Shown here: positions 23,576 to 34,075 of the stretch, piece by piece
Layout of the letters: the number at the start of each line of letters is the position of its first letter
How positions within the stretch are numbered: the first letter of the stretch is position 1
NCBI RefSeq assembly: GCF_042453785.1
Contig: NC_091675.1
Span: forward strand, 9,808,501-9,872,500
Reading direction: 5' to 3'
DNA length: 64,000 bases
Origin: Malus domestica
Lineage: Eukaryota; Streptophyta; Magnoliopsida; Rosales; Rosaceae
Made by a program: the position numbers and the translations under genes
The notes under the pieces: model-generated
What the model was told of the DNA's origin: nothing
Seen by the model: only the letters and a program-made list of their open reading frames with translations
Database searches by the model: none

Positions 23576-24533
23576 TAGGATAAATACTATGGAGTGTTTG
23601 ATTATTGTGTGTGTGTTTATTAATAAATTTTAGTTTTATTGTTTATTTTATCTTGTACTTAATAGTAATTATGTTATAGGGTAAAAAAGACAATTCACTT
23701 TTAAAGTTTAAATTGGGTGTAGAAAGACGTTATATAGGTTCAAATAAAATTTCCTTTTCCCTTTTCAATTGATAAGGAATTTTTGGGATTGGAAAATGTA
23801 TATATAGACGGAGAAGGAAAGAAAGCTTTTATAATATCCAAATTATTCTTCAATCATTATGATTTTACAAAATATATTTTAATACAACTAACACAATCCG
23901 ACCTGAATATTTACGTGGATGTCGAAGTCGAAGTGTGTTATGCGACACCTAAAAAGTGACGAAGATTTAATGTAAAAGTGATGTGTAAAAACTAAAAAGT
24001 ACAAATAAATTAAAATAAGAGTACAAAAATAGAGTATAAGAGAAGAGTATAAAATAAAGTAGTTAGAATATAGTGAACTATTAAATAAATGTATGTAATG
24101 GAAACTAGAGATACCAAATTGACGTTAAAGCATCAAGATTTATAGCGGAACAATACTAATGTAACAATCCGAAGATATTAATTACAGTTTACTAAGAATA
24201 ATCCTTGCAATAATGAGAGATAAGTGTATCACCAAGCCTCGACATCTAGAGCTCAGGGCGCAATACAAAATGTGTGATTGTTCAAAAATAAAGATTTTAA
24301 GCCGTCTTGTCAACCATTTTACAAAGTCTCAGTTATAACCCTATTTAAATTAAATTAAAGAAAAACAAAATTAACTAAAAAGGGAAAATGCATACATTAT
24401 TATCATTAAACAACTACAACATAAAGCAAAAGATCACCCAACGTTTCAAGACAGCAGAAACCCTTCTGGCTTCTAGTACTTAGCACTAAGAAAATTACAG
24501 ACTCAAACATTTTACTAGGGATTTTAGCACACG
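23576..24533. other. Intergenic, AT-rich, no gene seen
   Basis: No coding or RNA gene is supported. The right end (about 24380-24533) is probably the 3' untranslated region of the minus-strand YUCCA gene. Confidence 0.5.
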
Positions 24534-27500
24534 TTATTTCTGTGCCATTAGGTTATGGATATCCTCGGCCACAGCCGTTGAATCCGTGAAAATCCCCGGC
24601 AGTCCATTCCCTGCTAATCCAACACAGTAAACTCCCTTCTCGCCCTTCCAGTGGTTTGGATAATTTCCTTTAGGCTTTCCATCGTCATTAAGGAGGTACT
24701 TATAGTCCTACGTCCACAATTAGAAAATCTTCATGTTATATATATGCACTCACACGCGTATGAATATCTAACTACGAATTAATGAAAAGTAATAAGCACT
24801 AATGTAGACTACTAATCACCTTGAGCCACTTATGTGCTACACTTTTATAACCAGTTGCCAACAGAATGGCATCAAAACTCTGTCGGGCCCCGTTGTTGAA
24901 CTCAACAGAGTTGGAGTTTATCCTCACTATTCCTGGAAAAACCTGTCAAATATTAAGACCAAATTAAATTAGGGATAATCGTAAGAACTAACTTGCCATT
25001 GTTACCAAAGTAACTAGTAACGCTTATGTAACAGTAACACTGGTAAAGTAACATAAACAAGTAAAAAGGCAAGAGCTAATTTGGATCGATAAACATATAA
25101 TATAGAATTTGTGGAGTAGTTTAGTTTTTATTTTCCGTTTTTAGTGTTTACAAATACAATTTACATGTAAATCAATATTAAAATTAAAAATTCCTCCAAC
25201 CCTACTTTCATCTTAACTTGTCAACACATGCATACGCATGCATGTGTGCAGTTACAAGTAAAACTTGTCTTTGAACAACAGTTATAAAAATTTAAGGGTA
25301 AAAAACTGTTTACTATCCTCATGTTTTGTGGTTTTCAACATTTAGTACATCAAATTTTTTTCGTCTCATATTCATACCTAAAGTGTAAATTTTGGGACAG
25401 TCTCATACATCCGTTAGTCAAACTGTTAAATTTGCCGTTAATTGTGACGTGACGCCATGACTAGGCACCACGTGTCATCCACATTTTTTTCTCTTCTTTT
25501 CTTCTTTCTTTTGCAACTTTTTTTTTTCTTCCTCCTTCTCCTTCTTCCTTCCTCCTTCTTCCTTCCCCTTCTTCTCCTTCTCCTTCTTTTTCTTCTTCCT
25601 CCGAATCTGGGGAAGGTTTTTTTTTTTTTTTTTTTTTCTTCTTCTTCTTCTTCTTTCTTCTTCTTCCTTCTTCTTCCTTCTTCTTCTTCTTCTTCCGAAT
25701 CTGGGGAAGATGAATGTTGTTTTTTTTTCTTTTTTTCTTTTTTCTTCTTAGAGGTCGCACTTGATGCGATGGCAAGTGTCTTCGCCCATGAGCGGTAGGT
25801 CTCGGATTCGAGACTTGGGAGCAGCCTCTCCATAAATGGGGGTAAGGCTTGCCGACATTCACCTCTCCCAGACCCTGCGTAAAGCGGGAGCCTTGTGCAC
25901 TGGGTACGACCTTTTTTTCTTTTTTCTTCTTCCTCCTCCTTCCTCCTTCTTCCTTCTTCTTCTTCTTCTTCTTCCGACTACAACTTTTTTTTTCTTCCTC
26001 CTTCTTCCTCCGTCTTCTTCTCCTTCTTCCTTCCTCCTTCTTCCTTCCCCTTCTTCTCCATCTTCCTTCTTCCTTCTTCTTCATCTTCCTCAAAAAAAAA
26101 AAAAAAACCTCCATCTTCCCCAGATTCGAGGAAGAAAAAGGAAGAAGGAGAAGAAGGGGAAGGAAGAAGGAGGAAGGAAGAAGGAGAAGAAGGAGGAAGA
26201 AAAAAAAAGTTGCAGTCGGAGGAAGAAGAAAGAAGAAGAAAGAAAAAAAAAAAAAAAAAAACTTCCCCAGATTCGGAGGAAGAAGAAAAAGAAGGAGAAG
26301 GTGAAGGAAGAAGAAGGAAGAAGGAGAAGAAGGGGAAGGAAGAAGGAGGAAGAAAAAAAAATTGCTGAAGAAGGAAGAAGAAGAAAGAAGAAAATAAAAA
26401 GACAAAAACGTGGATGACACGTGGCGCCCACATCACAATTAACGGCAGATTTAACAGTTTGACTAACGGATGTATGAGACTGTCCCAAAATTTACACTTT
26501 AGGTATGAATCTGAGATGAAAAAAAATTGATGTACTAAATGTTGAAAACCACAAAACATGAGGGTAGTAAACAGTCTTTTACCCAAAATTTAAACACACA
26601 TTGTTTTTAAAATCTCTAGTTAGAGCTGCCTAGATGCTAGTTGGCTTGCTACCGCCCTCTAAATTTTTGAAAATTAAGAAAATGCGCCTAGACCTATCTA
26701 AGCATTGGCATAGGGCGTGCCTAGGTTGCAATTCTCACTTAAACAGAAAATAGAAAACTTTTATTTTGCTTTAAATATTTTCAATAAAAATTGTAAGAGA
26801 CTTGTTGAATATTTGAATACTTTATAATTTATATATTATATCCCAAATTCCCAATACAATTATGTATTTTTTAAACATAAGTAGACATTTATTTATATGA
26901 TATATAATCAATTTAACTCAAATAAAATAAAAACCGCCTAGGCCCCCACCTAGACGCTTAGGCACTAGGCCCCTTCATGTCAATCGACTAGCACCTAGCA
27001 CCTTGTAGAGTCTTGTAAATATATAAGTGTACATAAATGACTGTACCGAAGTATATTAAATTGACTTGTTTGTATAGAAATGCCTATAGCTAAATGTTTG
27101 TACTGAAATGTCTGTATCTAAATATTTGTATCAAAGTATATTATAATGAATTAGTGTACCTAAATGTTTGTACCGAAATGTCTGTATCAAACTATATTAT
27201 AATTAATTTGTGTACCTAAATGTTTGTACCGAAATATATTTTAATGAGTTAGTGTACCAAAAAGTCTAAATGTATTATAATGAATTAGTGCAGACATAGA
27301 AAAAGAAAAATTATAAAAATTAAATAAATAAAATGACATGGAATATAAACTTTGGCATTTAAATAAAACCAAGCGTCTAAACTCACTTTTGAATCTTTAC
27401 TAGGCATTAATCTAAACTTCATCTTAATTAGAGATTAAAATATAGTTTTCTATAATATAAAATAAAAATAAAACAAAAAACTGAAAACCTTGATCTGTTT

Positions 27501-28551
27501 GGATCGAATTTTGTTGATGGTTCCACGATCAATCACTGGCCTCTTTCCAGTAAGTGCTTTAAAGAGAAAAGGGCCTTGGTCCGGGCGATGAATGCCATAG
27601 CTGGACAAATCCTGATACCTAAACTTGGCAAGGAATGAGACAAACTTGTCCACTATTTTCACTGGCAAGTAATCCAACAGAAGCATTCCTATAGCTACCA
27701 TCTCTTTGCTGAGGACATGCATCTGCATGCAACATCACCCAACACATAATTACAATTAAATATATATATATATATACATATATATATGTATGTATGTACG
27801 TATGTATGTGGACACACACACGAGATATATGTGTTCTTACTTGGCTTCTAATAACAAGGGATGCATGCGCTCCATTGTCTGCAAGGTCGTTGCTAATTTC
27901 CATACCAGAGTTTCCACAGCCAATGACCAAAACTTGTTTGTCTTTAAAACTTTCCCCGTTCTTATAGTCGCATGCATGAACAACTTTTCCTGTGAATGAC
28001 TCAAGTCCAGGCAAGTCCGCCGGAATAATAGCCTGGTTATTTTCTCCTGTTGCGACAACCAAGAAATCTGAAGAGTAGTACTCGTACTGGTCCGGACCAG
28101 TCACTTTCACCTTCCATATCTCCTCATCTTCATCGCAAACAGCGGAATCCACATGACGACAGTAACGAGGTTTCACGTTAAACCGTGAGACATACTCATC
28201 TAAGTAGGCGATGAAATCGTATTTGGACATGAAGGTGGAAGTCCTGAAGGAGTGTGGCATGAGTGGCAAAGAGCAGTACCCCTTTGCTAAGTGAAGATTG
28301 AGACGATCGTAGGACCGTTTCTTCCAAAGGGAAGCGCAACAGTCTTCCCTTTCAAACACAAGGTTTGGTACTGAATGGGAGTTGAGCAATGCGGACGTCG
28401 CAATGCCAGACGGACCAGCACCTACTATCACAACCGACACATGATGATGATCACTCACAATATCATTATTTTCACTACTATTAGGGTTACCGTTGGATGA
28501 GGCAGACATGGGAGCAGTGTTTGGACCGTGAAGAGAAGAAGAAGACGACAT
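24534..28551 (-). CDS. YUCCA-type flavin monooxygenase (indole-3-pyruvate to IAA), YUC10/11-like
   Basis: Four coding exons, 28551-27841, 27722-27489, 24942-24820 and 24707-24534, all phase 0 with GT-AG junctions, giving 413 residues. The start is the ATG opening MSSSSSLHGP; an upstream non-ATG extension was rejected. Motifs: FAD-binding GAGPSG at 44-49; LWKKRSYDRL(N/K)LHLAK typical of YUCCAs; FMO-type FTGKVVHACDY near 186-196; NADPH-binding GCGNSG at 211-216; LLATGYKS near 342-349; C-terminal HWKGEKGVYCVGL. YUCCAs catalyse the NADPH- and O2-dependent decarboxylation of indole-3-pyruvate to auxin. The 40-residue Ser/Asn-rich N-terminal extension before the first beta strand is longer than in Arabidopsis YUC10/11 and has no clear signal peptide. 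Intron 2 (about 2.5 kb) is inflated by transposons. A TATATA candidate lies near 28803 on the minus strand. Confidence 0.9.
25488..26400. repeat. Opposing CTT and GAA tracts (mirror/inverted low-complexity block)
   Basis: The plus strand is almost pure pyrimidine (CTT/CCTTCTT variants) from about 25488 to 25745 and from 25913 to 26090. It then becomes almost pure purine (GAA/GGAAGAA) to about 26400. The halves are therefore inverted copies of each other, with the unit 'ccgaatctggggaag' repeated inside. All long frames here are artefacts of this composition (poly-Lys/Glu, poly-Phe/Ser). Confidence 0.9.
25751..25912 (+). mobile_element. Au-type SINE, near full length
   Basis: A tRNA-like head (ggcaagtgtcttcgcccat) with a box-B-like GGATTCGAGAC at 25804-25814 is followed by the characteristic Au body (tccataaatgggggtaagg; ccgacattcacctctccc; ctgcgtaaagcgggagcc; gtgcactgggtacgacc) and a T-rich tail. 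It is nested between the pyrimidine tracts of the MULE-like element. Flanking 'ttttttcttttttcttctt' on both sides may be its target duplication, but low complexity makes this uncertain. Confidence 0.85.
26620..27014. mobile_element. CCTAGGCG-rich element, copy 3 (degraded)
   Basis: Flanks carry degraded 'gcctagatgctagttgg' and 'cgcctaggcccccacc' blocks around an AT-rich core, as in the copies at 4965-5487 and 42305-42860. Ends are not sharp. Lies within YUCCA intron 2. Confidence 0.5.
27020..27270. repeat. Degenerate tandem repeat in YUCCA intron 2
   Basis: About five imperfect units built from 'ctaaatgtttgtaccgaaat', 'gtctgtatc' and 'tatattataatgaattagtg' follow one another. AT-rich and non-coding. 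Confidence 0.7.
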
Positions 28552-29351
28552 TTTTGACACAGCACGAGCTCGAGAAGGAGAAGAAAGACGCAACTACCGA
28601 AATACAGCTGACAGTATGCCTGGAATAGGAAAGATTTGGAGCGATTACATGCAATAGTGAAAGAATTAAGCTAAGTAATCAAATGAGGCAAGAGAGATCT
28701 TAGGAGATTTGGCTTGAGAAAACATCTTCTCTGAAACTATCCAATATTGTATCCAGATCACTATCCAATATTGGAATGAAGAACTGGACTCAACTGAGCG
28801 TACTATATAAGGACCAAGAAGCTGGCTAGGGTACCGATATGAAATTATTAATATATTAAACAAATTAATGCCACCGTTTCACCGTCCGCTTGTTGAAGCA
28901 AGGTGTCTTCTCAACGCTCATGGTGACGAAATCTTCATTTGACTATTCACTGGCTACAAGGATTTGTGACCAACGCTTAGATTAGATTGTTTATTTTATT
29001 TTCTTTCAATGTATCTTATATTTGTTTCTTCAATTAATCAGTTTGCCAATTAGTTGGTCGCTTATTAAGGAAGGGATATTTTAATTGGTTGCCTTACATA
29101 GATGATTTGGTATTATCATCTCGGAGTTAAACATAAGTGGCGTTCACACCTGAGATTTTACACTACGTACAAAAAAAAGAAGTTGTAATAACCGCATATA
29201 TATCGTGACCAATATTGCTGCCAATCAAATAGAGTTACTCACAGAAAAATCGTGCTTACCAGTCAAACAGTGTCAACTTTGAGCCTAATATGTAGGAGAA
29301 AATTATAAAATAAGGAAGTATGAGAATATGTCTAGGTTTGGAAAAAAAACT
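28552..29351. promoter_or_regulatory. YUCCA upstream region
   Basis: Contains the likely minus-strand TATA element (TATATA near 28803-28808) about 250 bp before the start codon. The predicted leader contains a short repeated 'actatccaatattg' motif near 28735-28780. No further gene is seen up to the fold-back element. Confidence 0.4.
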
Positions 29352-30962
29352 ATACGCCGTATTTATAAAGGTCAAAGATCTGTTGTCCCTTTTTTTGTGT
29401 CTCTCATTGTGTCTCCTTACTAATATATTGACACGTGTCATGGACTTAACTAAAAGATAACTCTGTTAACTTTTTATATATTTAAACATTTAAAAAAAAT
29501 ATAAATATAATGAAATACGCGTACGTAAGCGTATTTGTAGATCCGGCGTTTCTTCTTCTCAGACTATCATGTCTCAAACACCTTGTAAAACCCAACCATC
29601 TGAATCTCTACCCTCATAATCTGCAATAAGAACACCATTGTCCCTCCACTTAACTCTTAATTAATATTGTTAACTATCATATATCACTAGTCACTAGTAC
29701 AAAAAATACTTTGCGTGATGTAAGTCATTCGTCGCACAAAGTCAAAAAAATGTCGCGCCAAAATTTGCGCGACGAACCTTCGTCACGCGCCAAGCCTGTG
29801 AAAGCAAGGTTTGCGTGACGAAGAAGTTGCATGCGTCGCGCAAAGTCTCTTTGCGTGACGCACAACCCTACATTGCGCAAAGTGTCTTTGTGCGACGCAC
29901 AATCCTACGTCACGCAAAGTGTCTTTGCGCAATGCACCATTACACTTTTTCGTCACGCAAACTATTTTTTCACTAGTGAAAAAACTACATAATAAAGAAA
30001 AATAAAAACAAACATCATGCTTGGATCACACCCATTAATTGATTGATCCCAGTTTACGAAAATAGGAGATATAATCGATTGAAGAACCTCAATAGAACAC
30101 AGACAATTGCTTGGATCAAACCTATTAACCAAAAAAATTATCCAGAATCAAAAATTGAAAAAAAAGGAGGTACTTGCCAGGATTAGAAACAAACAGAAGC
30201 AGTAAATAAACAACAGCAACCGACCCAACAGCGAACTCCCACCAACCTAGCCCCGCCCCCGCAGCACCGAAATGGATCTAATAAATGGATAAAAAATCAA
30301 ACTGAATTGCAGCCATAAAAAACTGTCGAGAAGAGACAACCTTTCTCTCGTAGGCGAAGCCGTATTTGCGTTCTTCGTTGTCACTTAGGATCGATTCAAA
30401 TTTGGGGGTTCGTCTTCGTAGTCGCATCGTTTCAGATTTTTCCTCTATCGATCAATTATATCTTCCATTGAATTTCTGTTGCATCTGTGTTCTATTGTCC
30501 GTGTTCAATCGATTATATCTCCTTTTTGGGTAAACTGGGAAGATAACCGTTTCAGATTTGCCTGTATCTTTATGGAAAGTTAACTGGATGTTTGTTTTTA
30601 TTTTTCTTTATTCTGTAGTTTTTTTAACTAGTGATATATGATAGTTAACAGTATGAATTAAGAGTTAAGCGGAGGGACAATGGTGTTGTTATTGCAGATT
30701 ATGAGGGTAGAGATTCAGATGGTTGGGTTTTACAGGTGTTTGAGACATGATAGTCTGAGAAGAAGAAACGCCGGATCTACAAATACGCTTACGTACGCGT
30801 ATTTCATTATATTTAGATTTTTTTAAATGTTAAAAAACATAAAAAGTTAACAAGTTATCTTTTAGTTAAGTCCATGACACGTGTCAATATATTAGTAAGG
30901 AGACACAATGAGAGACACAAAAAGAGGGACAACAGATCCTTGGCCATTTATAAACGGCGTTG
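29352..30962. mobile_element. Fold-back element with long inverted arms
   Basis: The left end (ACGCCGTATTTATAAAGG from 29354) and right end (inverse, to 30960) are inverted copies. Inverted similarity continues from 29354-29690 against 30960-30628, then 29981-30020 against 30627-30585, with further blocks to about 30110/30480. A candidate 5-bp duplication AAACT flanks it (29347-29351, 30963-30967). No transposase frame. A transcript across it would form a long hairpin. The left arm alone is interrupted by a CACTA-like MITE. Confidence 0.75.
29692..29978. mobile_element. CACTA-like MITE, 287 bp
   Basis: Ends CACTAGTACAAAAAATAC and the inverse of CACTAGTGAAAAAATAG. The interior is packed with about a dozen variants of TTTGCGTGACG in both orientations, as in CACTA subterminal repeats. 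It sits in the left arm of the fold-back element only; the right arm reads straight across the homologous position. Confidence 0.75.
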
Positions 30963-31884
30963 AAACTAAGAACACGAAATACATAATTTTAAATAGTAAA
31001 ATCTAGGGATGGGATTTCACACTTTATCGCCGCCATCCTTAAACGGTTGCCCGCCAAATCCTTTTGTCTGCGTGTCTACAAATCCTGGTGCTCACTAATT
31101 AAAACCTGAGTTTCTTTCAAGCCCATCTCAAGAAAAATTGATCCATATTCCAATCTAACCTCAGAACGAGCACCAGCGTGATTCTGTCATGTTGTTGCGA
31201 CACCCTTTTTCAATGCCCACTTCGCCACTCCACCACCGAAGGTCCAAAACCAACAAAAAAAAAATACAGAACCCCAACCGATGCCGCCACCACAACCAAA
31301 CCCAACAAGAAAAATACAGAACCCCAACCACCCCTTCAGATCACACCATGCGTGGAGATTCGCTCCCTCCTCCTGCAAAGATCGTTGTCGCCTTTCAAAT
31401 CTTCAGGCTCTCCCTTCAAACCATAGTTTTACTCCTCCACTTTTTCTCTCTCGCACCTTACTTTTCCCGTTTTAATTTTGATTCAGTTTCTTTTTTAAGT
31501 TGTCATATATTTAAACACACATGGTGTGCGATTTTTATCTAGTATTATTTTAATGTTTGTGTCTTTTTTTCAGGAAAAGAATGTTACCGAAAAGTCTGGC
31601 CACGTGTGCGAATCATAAGTAGTTACATTTAAAGTTGAAATGGACGCCGACAAATTCCCAACAATATCAGACAAGATACTTTTCTCTCATGGAAACGGTT
31701 ACCCTAGTGCCCTAGTGAGATGAATTGGCTTCAAAGAGGACACAAAATGTATTCAAAACTACATATTAATAAAATTTTGTTTATCAACAAAAAACCAATG
31801 AAATTACTATTATTCTCTTTTATACATAATTGAAATTACAAGTTTTTTCTATTTTTTCCTTCCTCACACACATGTAACCATTTA
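30963..31884. other. Intergenic with first copy of a direct repeat
   Basis: Positions 31432-31806 resemble 34082-34432 in direct orientation, with shared landmarks 'ttatctagta', 'aacaatatc(a/g)gacaagat' and 'ggaaacggttaccctagtg'. Short frames at 31178-31542 match no family I recognise. Confidence 0.55.
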
Positions 31885-34075
31885 TATGATGACCCGTCCC
31901 TAATTTTCTATGTAATTTCCCTCCCCGAGTATGTGAATTGACATTTATGCCCTTGTTGGCAAGTGACGTGGACGTATTTATTCGCTCTTAAATTATTATT
32001 CTCACTATCGTAATTAAATTGTACTCGTTGTTACGAGTGTATCTTAATTTTATCAGTGTTAGAAACATTGTTTCGGATAGATTTTCTGTTTTGCTTTTAC
32101 TGTAGGAAATCTGAAAATCCTATCCTTTCTTCTTTAAAACCAAACCCGTGCCATTTCCTTTCACCCACCAATCAATTTTCTTCCCACTTTCCTGCACCTA
32201 ATCAAATCAGTCACTCTCTCATCTCTCTCTTTCTCACTGAGCTCTCTCATCTCTGTAACAATAAAGACCTTCATCAGTCTTCGCAGATCAAGCTCACAAG
32301 CACCATAACCATACTTCTCTCGACCTTACAAGCACAACCATACCACTGGATCATGAGTTGATCGAGTTTTGGATGTCGAACTTGGAAGGTCCGAACTCAG
32401 TGAGTTTGAGTTCAACGTTTTTAGACCGAGTCGAGGAGTTTTGAAGGTCAGAGAAGCTCTCTTACAACTCCCCAAGATTCCTAGACTAATTTTGGTGAGG
32501 AGTTGACGTAAAAAACACGAGATTTCGAAGAGTTGAGTTTTGGCCGTACATTTCGAGGCATTTTTAGGCCACCTTCGTCCACTTTTTGAACTCCAAAAAG
32601 GTATAACGCGATTCTACTCTTCATAAGCTTCATTTCCATATAAATTTTGGGAAAATGGTGGATAAATGAGCAAGTTATGAAGGTTTGAAATTTTACCCAG
32701 AAACTAGCTAAAATTTCCAGTATCCGGCGAGTTCAGATGGCGGCGGACAACAGCGACCGGCTAGGACCACCAGAGAAGATGACAGAATATTCTAACGGTG
32801 TCAGGTAATGTCGTTAAACTCTGTTAGTTATTTAATGGAATATTCCCAATGGACGTCAGGGGTCTACCTATGAGTGGTGACGTGTATGGCCGTGTCTTAG
32901 CTAGCGTGTGAGGGTGCGTCCAGCCTCCGATTTGCTTTCTGTAAATTTGTGTAGGTCTGTGACGTCGAATAGATCAATTTCATATATTTAAACCATAGGT
33001 TTGAGCAAACTATGGGGGTTTTATTTAAGTTTCCGTATTTGTGTAGGTCTACCTGCGAGTTGTGAGTGGGCAGTTTGTTTTTATACTTATATATAGTTAT
33101 AGTTTCCATAAATGTGTATTTACTTCATTTTTACACTTATATTGCCAAGTATCGTTATTGTGATATTAATTGTGATAAATGTTGTTATATGGTTGAGATA
33201 TTACTGTCATGACATTTATACATATTTGTACATGCTCATATTGCTGCACCTCAGTGTTAGTACTCTGCCCAGGTCCAGGGCCAGTCCTTCACGTGTATGT
33301 TCACATTCGCACCATTCGCTCGCCTTGGATCCAAGTTAGGTAACAGTCCTGTCATACAAATTGCATTAGGCAATTCCGACTCGTATGTGACTGCGCCTTA
33401 GCGCCAGTCTTCACGTGATTGTAGTACTATAGCGTATTGATTACACCCGGTCCTGTCATACAGGTTGCATTATGCAACTCCAACTCGTATGCTAGCATAG
33501 ATAGACGAGCAATTGATTATACTTGATTATCACATGGTTATATTACTGTGGCATTTGATATATCATGACTTGGCATATTTATGGTTATATTGTTGTTGTA
33601 CTATTGTTTACATACTTACGTAGTATGTTTTAAGGAAATTATACTTGTTTTACAGCGATGGGTTACTATATTCAAAAATAAAGGTTTTCTTACCAACATT
33701 ATTCTCAACTTTGTTTTTCGCCCCTCCAGGACCTAGATATTTTGCAAAACCCCTAGATAGTTGTGCTCTTTGTGGCATTCGAGGAACCTCCGACAGTTCT
33801 GACATTATCTCTGTTTAGAAGTATGAACTTATCCACTATTGTGTAATAATTGTACTTTAGCTATTTTGACTACTTTACTGTAGTCGTACTGTCTATTATA
33901 CTCTGAATAATTGTAGTGGGTTCTTCCCACGATTGTGCACTGTTTCACTGCTTAGTTTAAATTAGTTATAGTTTGGTTTTAATTTATTCACTTTTTCACA
34001 TCACTTACCCTTATGGTTACGACACCTCACGATGACGGTCAGCATGCTTCGACCTCCTAAGGTCGGGGTGTGTCA
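31885..34075 (+). mobile_element. LTR-like element 2, 2191 bp, related to element 1
   Basis: The right end CGGGGTGTGTCA is identical to element 1. The left end is degraded (ATGACCCGTCCC). Flanked by the 5-bp direct repeat ATTTA (31880-31884, 34076-34080). Modules shared in order with element 1 include 'tgagtgggcagtt', 'ctcgccttggatccaag', 'cgcccctccagg' and 'acttaYccttatggttacg'-type sequence near the end. It contains two of the TACAG/TC hairpins. No coding domain. Confidence 0.7.
33351..33485 (+). repeat. Two hairpins with TACAG/TC internal loop in LTR-like element 2
   Basis: Unit 1 (33351-33380): inner stem ATTGC/GCAAT with TACAA on the 5' side and TC on the 3' side, closed by GTC/GAC. Unit 2 (33455-33484): inner stem GTTGCA/TGCAAC with TACAG and TC; the outer stem has decayed to GTC/AAC. 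Same layout as the five units in element 1 but with different stem sequences. Confidence 0.65.

Larger units (their letters stand above)
25296..26584. mobile_element. MULE-like long-TIR element in YUCCA intron 2
   Basis: Ends GGGTAAAAAACTGTTTACTA (left) and the inverse at 26584. The arms are inverted copies over about 190 bp, including a CCACGTGTCATCCAC-type segment near 25470 and its inverse near 26410. A perfect 9-bp direct repeat AAAATTTAA flanks it (25287-25295 and 26585-26593), which is the size expected of Mutator-like elements. There is no transposase frame: the interior is pyrimidine tract, SINE, pyrimidine tract, purine tract. Confidence 0.8.

Noticed and set aside
25770..25815. tRNA gene
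   Set aside because: Box-A/B-like bases belong to the tRNA-derived head of an Au SINE; no cloverleaf can be closed.
25438..26586. Overlapping long frames on both strands reading poly-Lys/Glu or poly-Phe/Ser/Leu
   Set aside because: They are translations of CTT/GAA simple sequence; they overlap each other in several frames and have no domain.
31178..31542. Pro/Lys-rich frames as a gene
   Set aside because: Overlapping frames on both strands, no recognised domain, and part of the stretch recurs as a diverged repeat at 34082.
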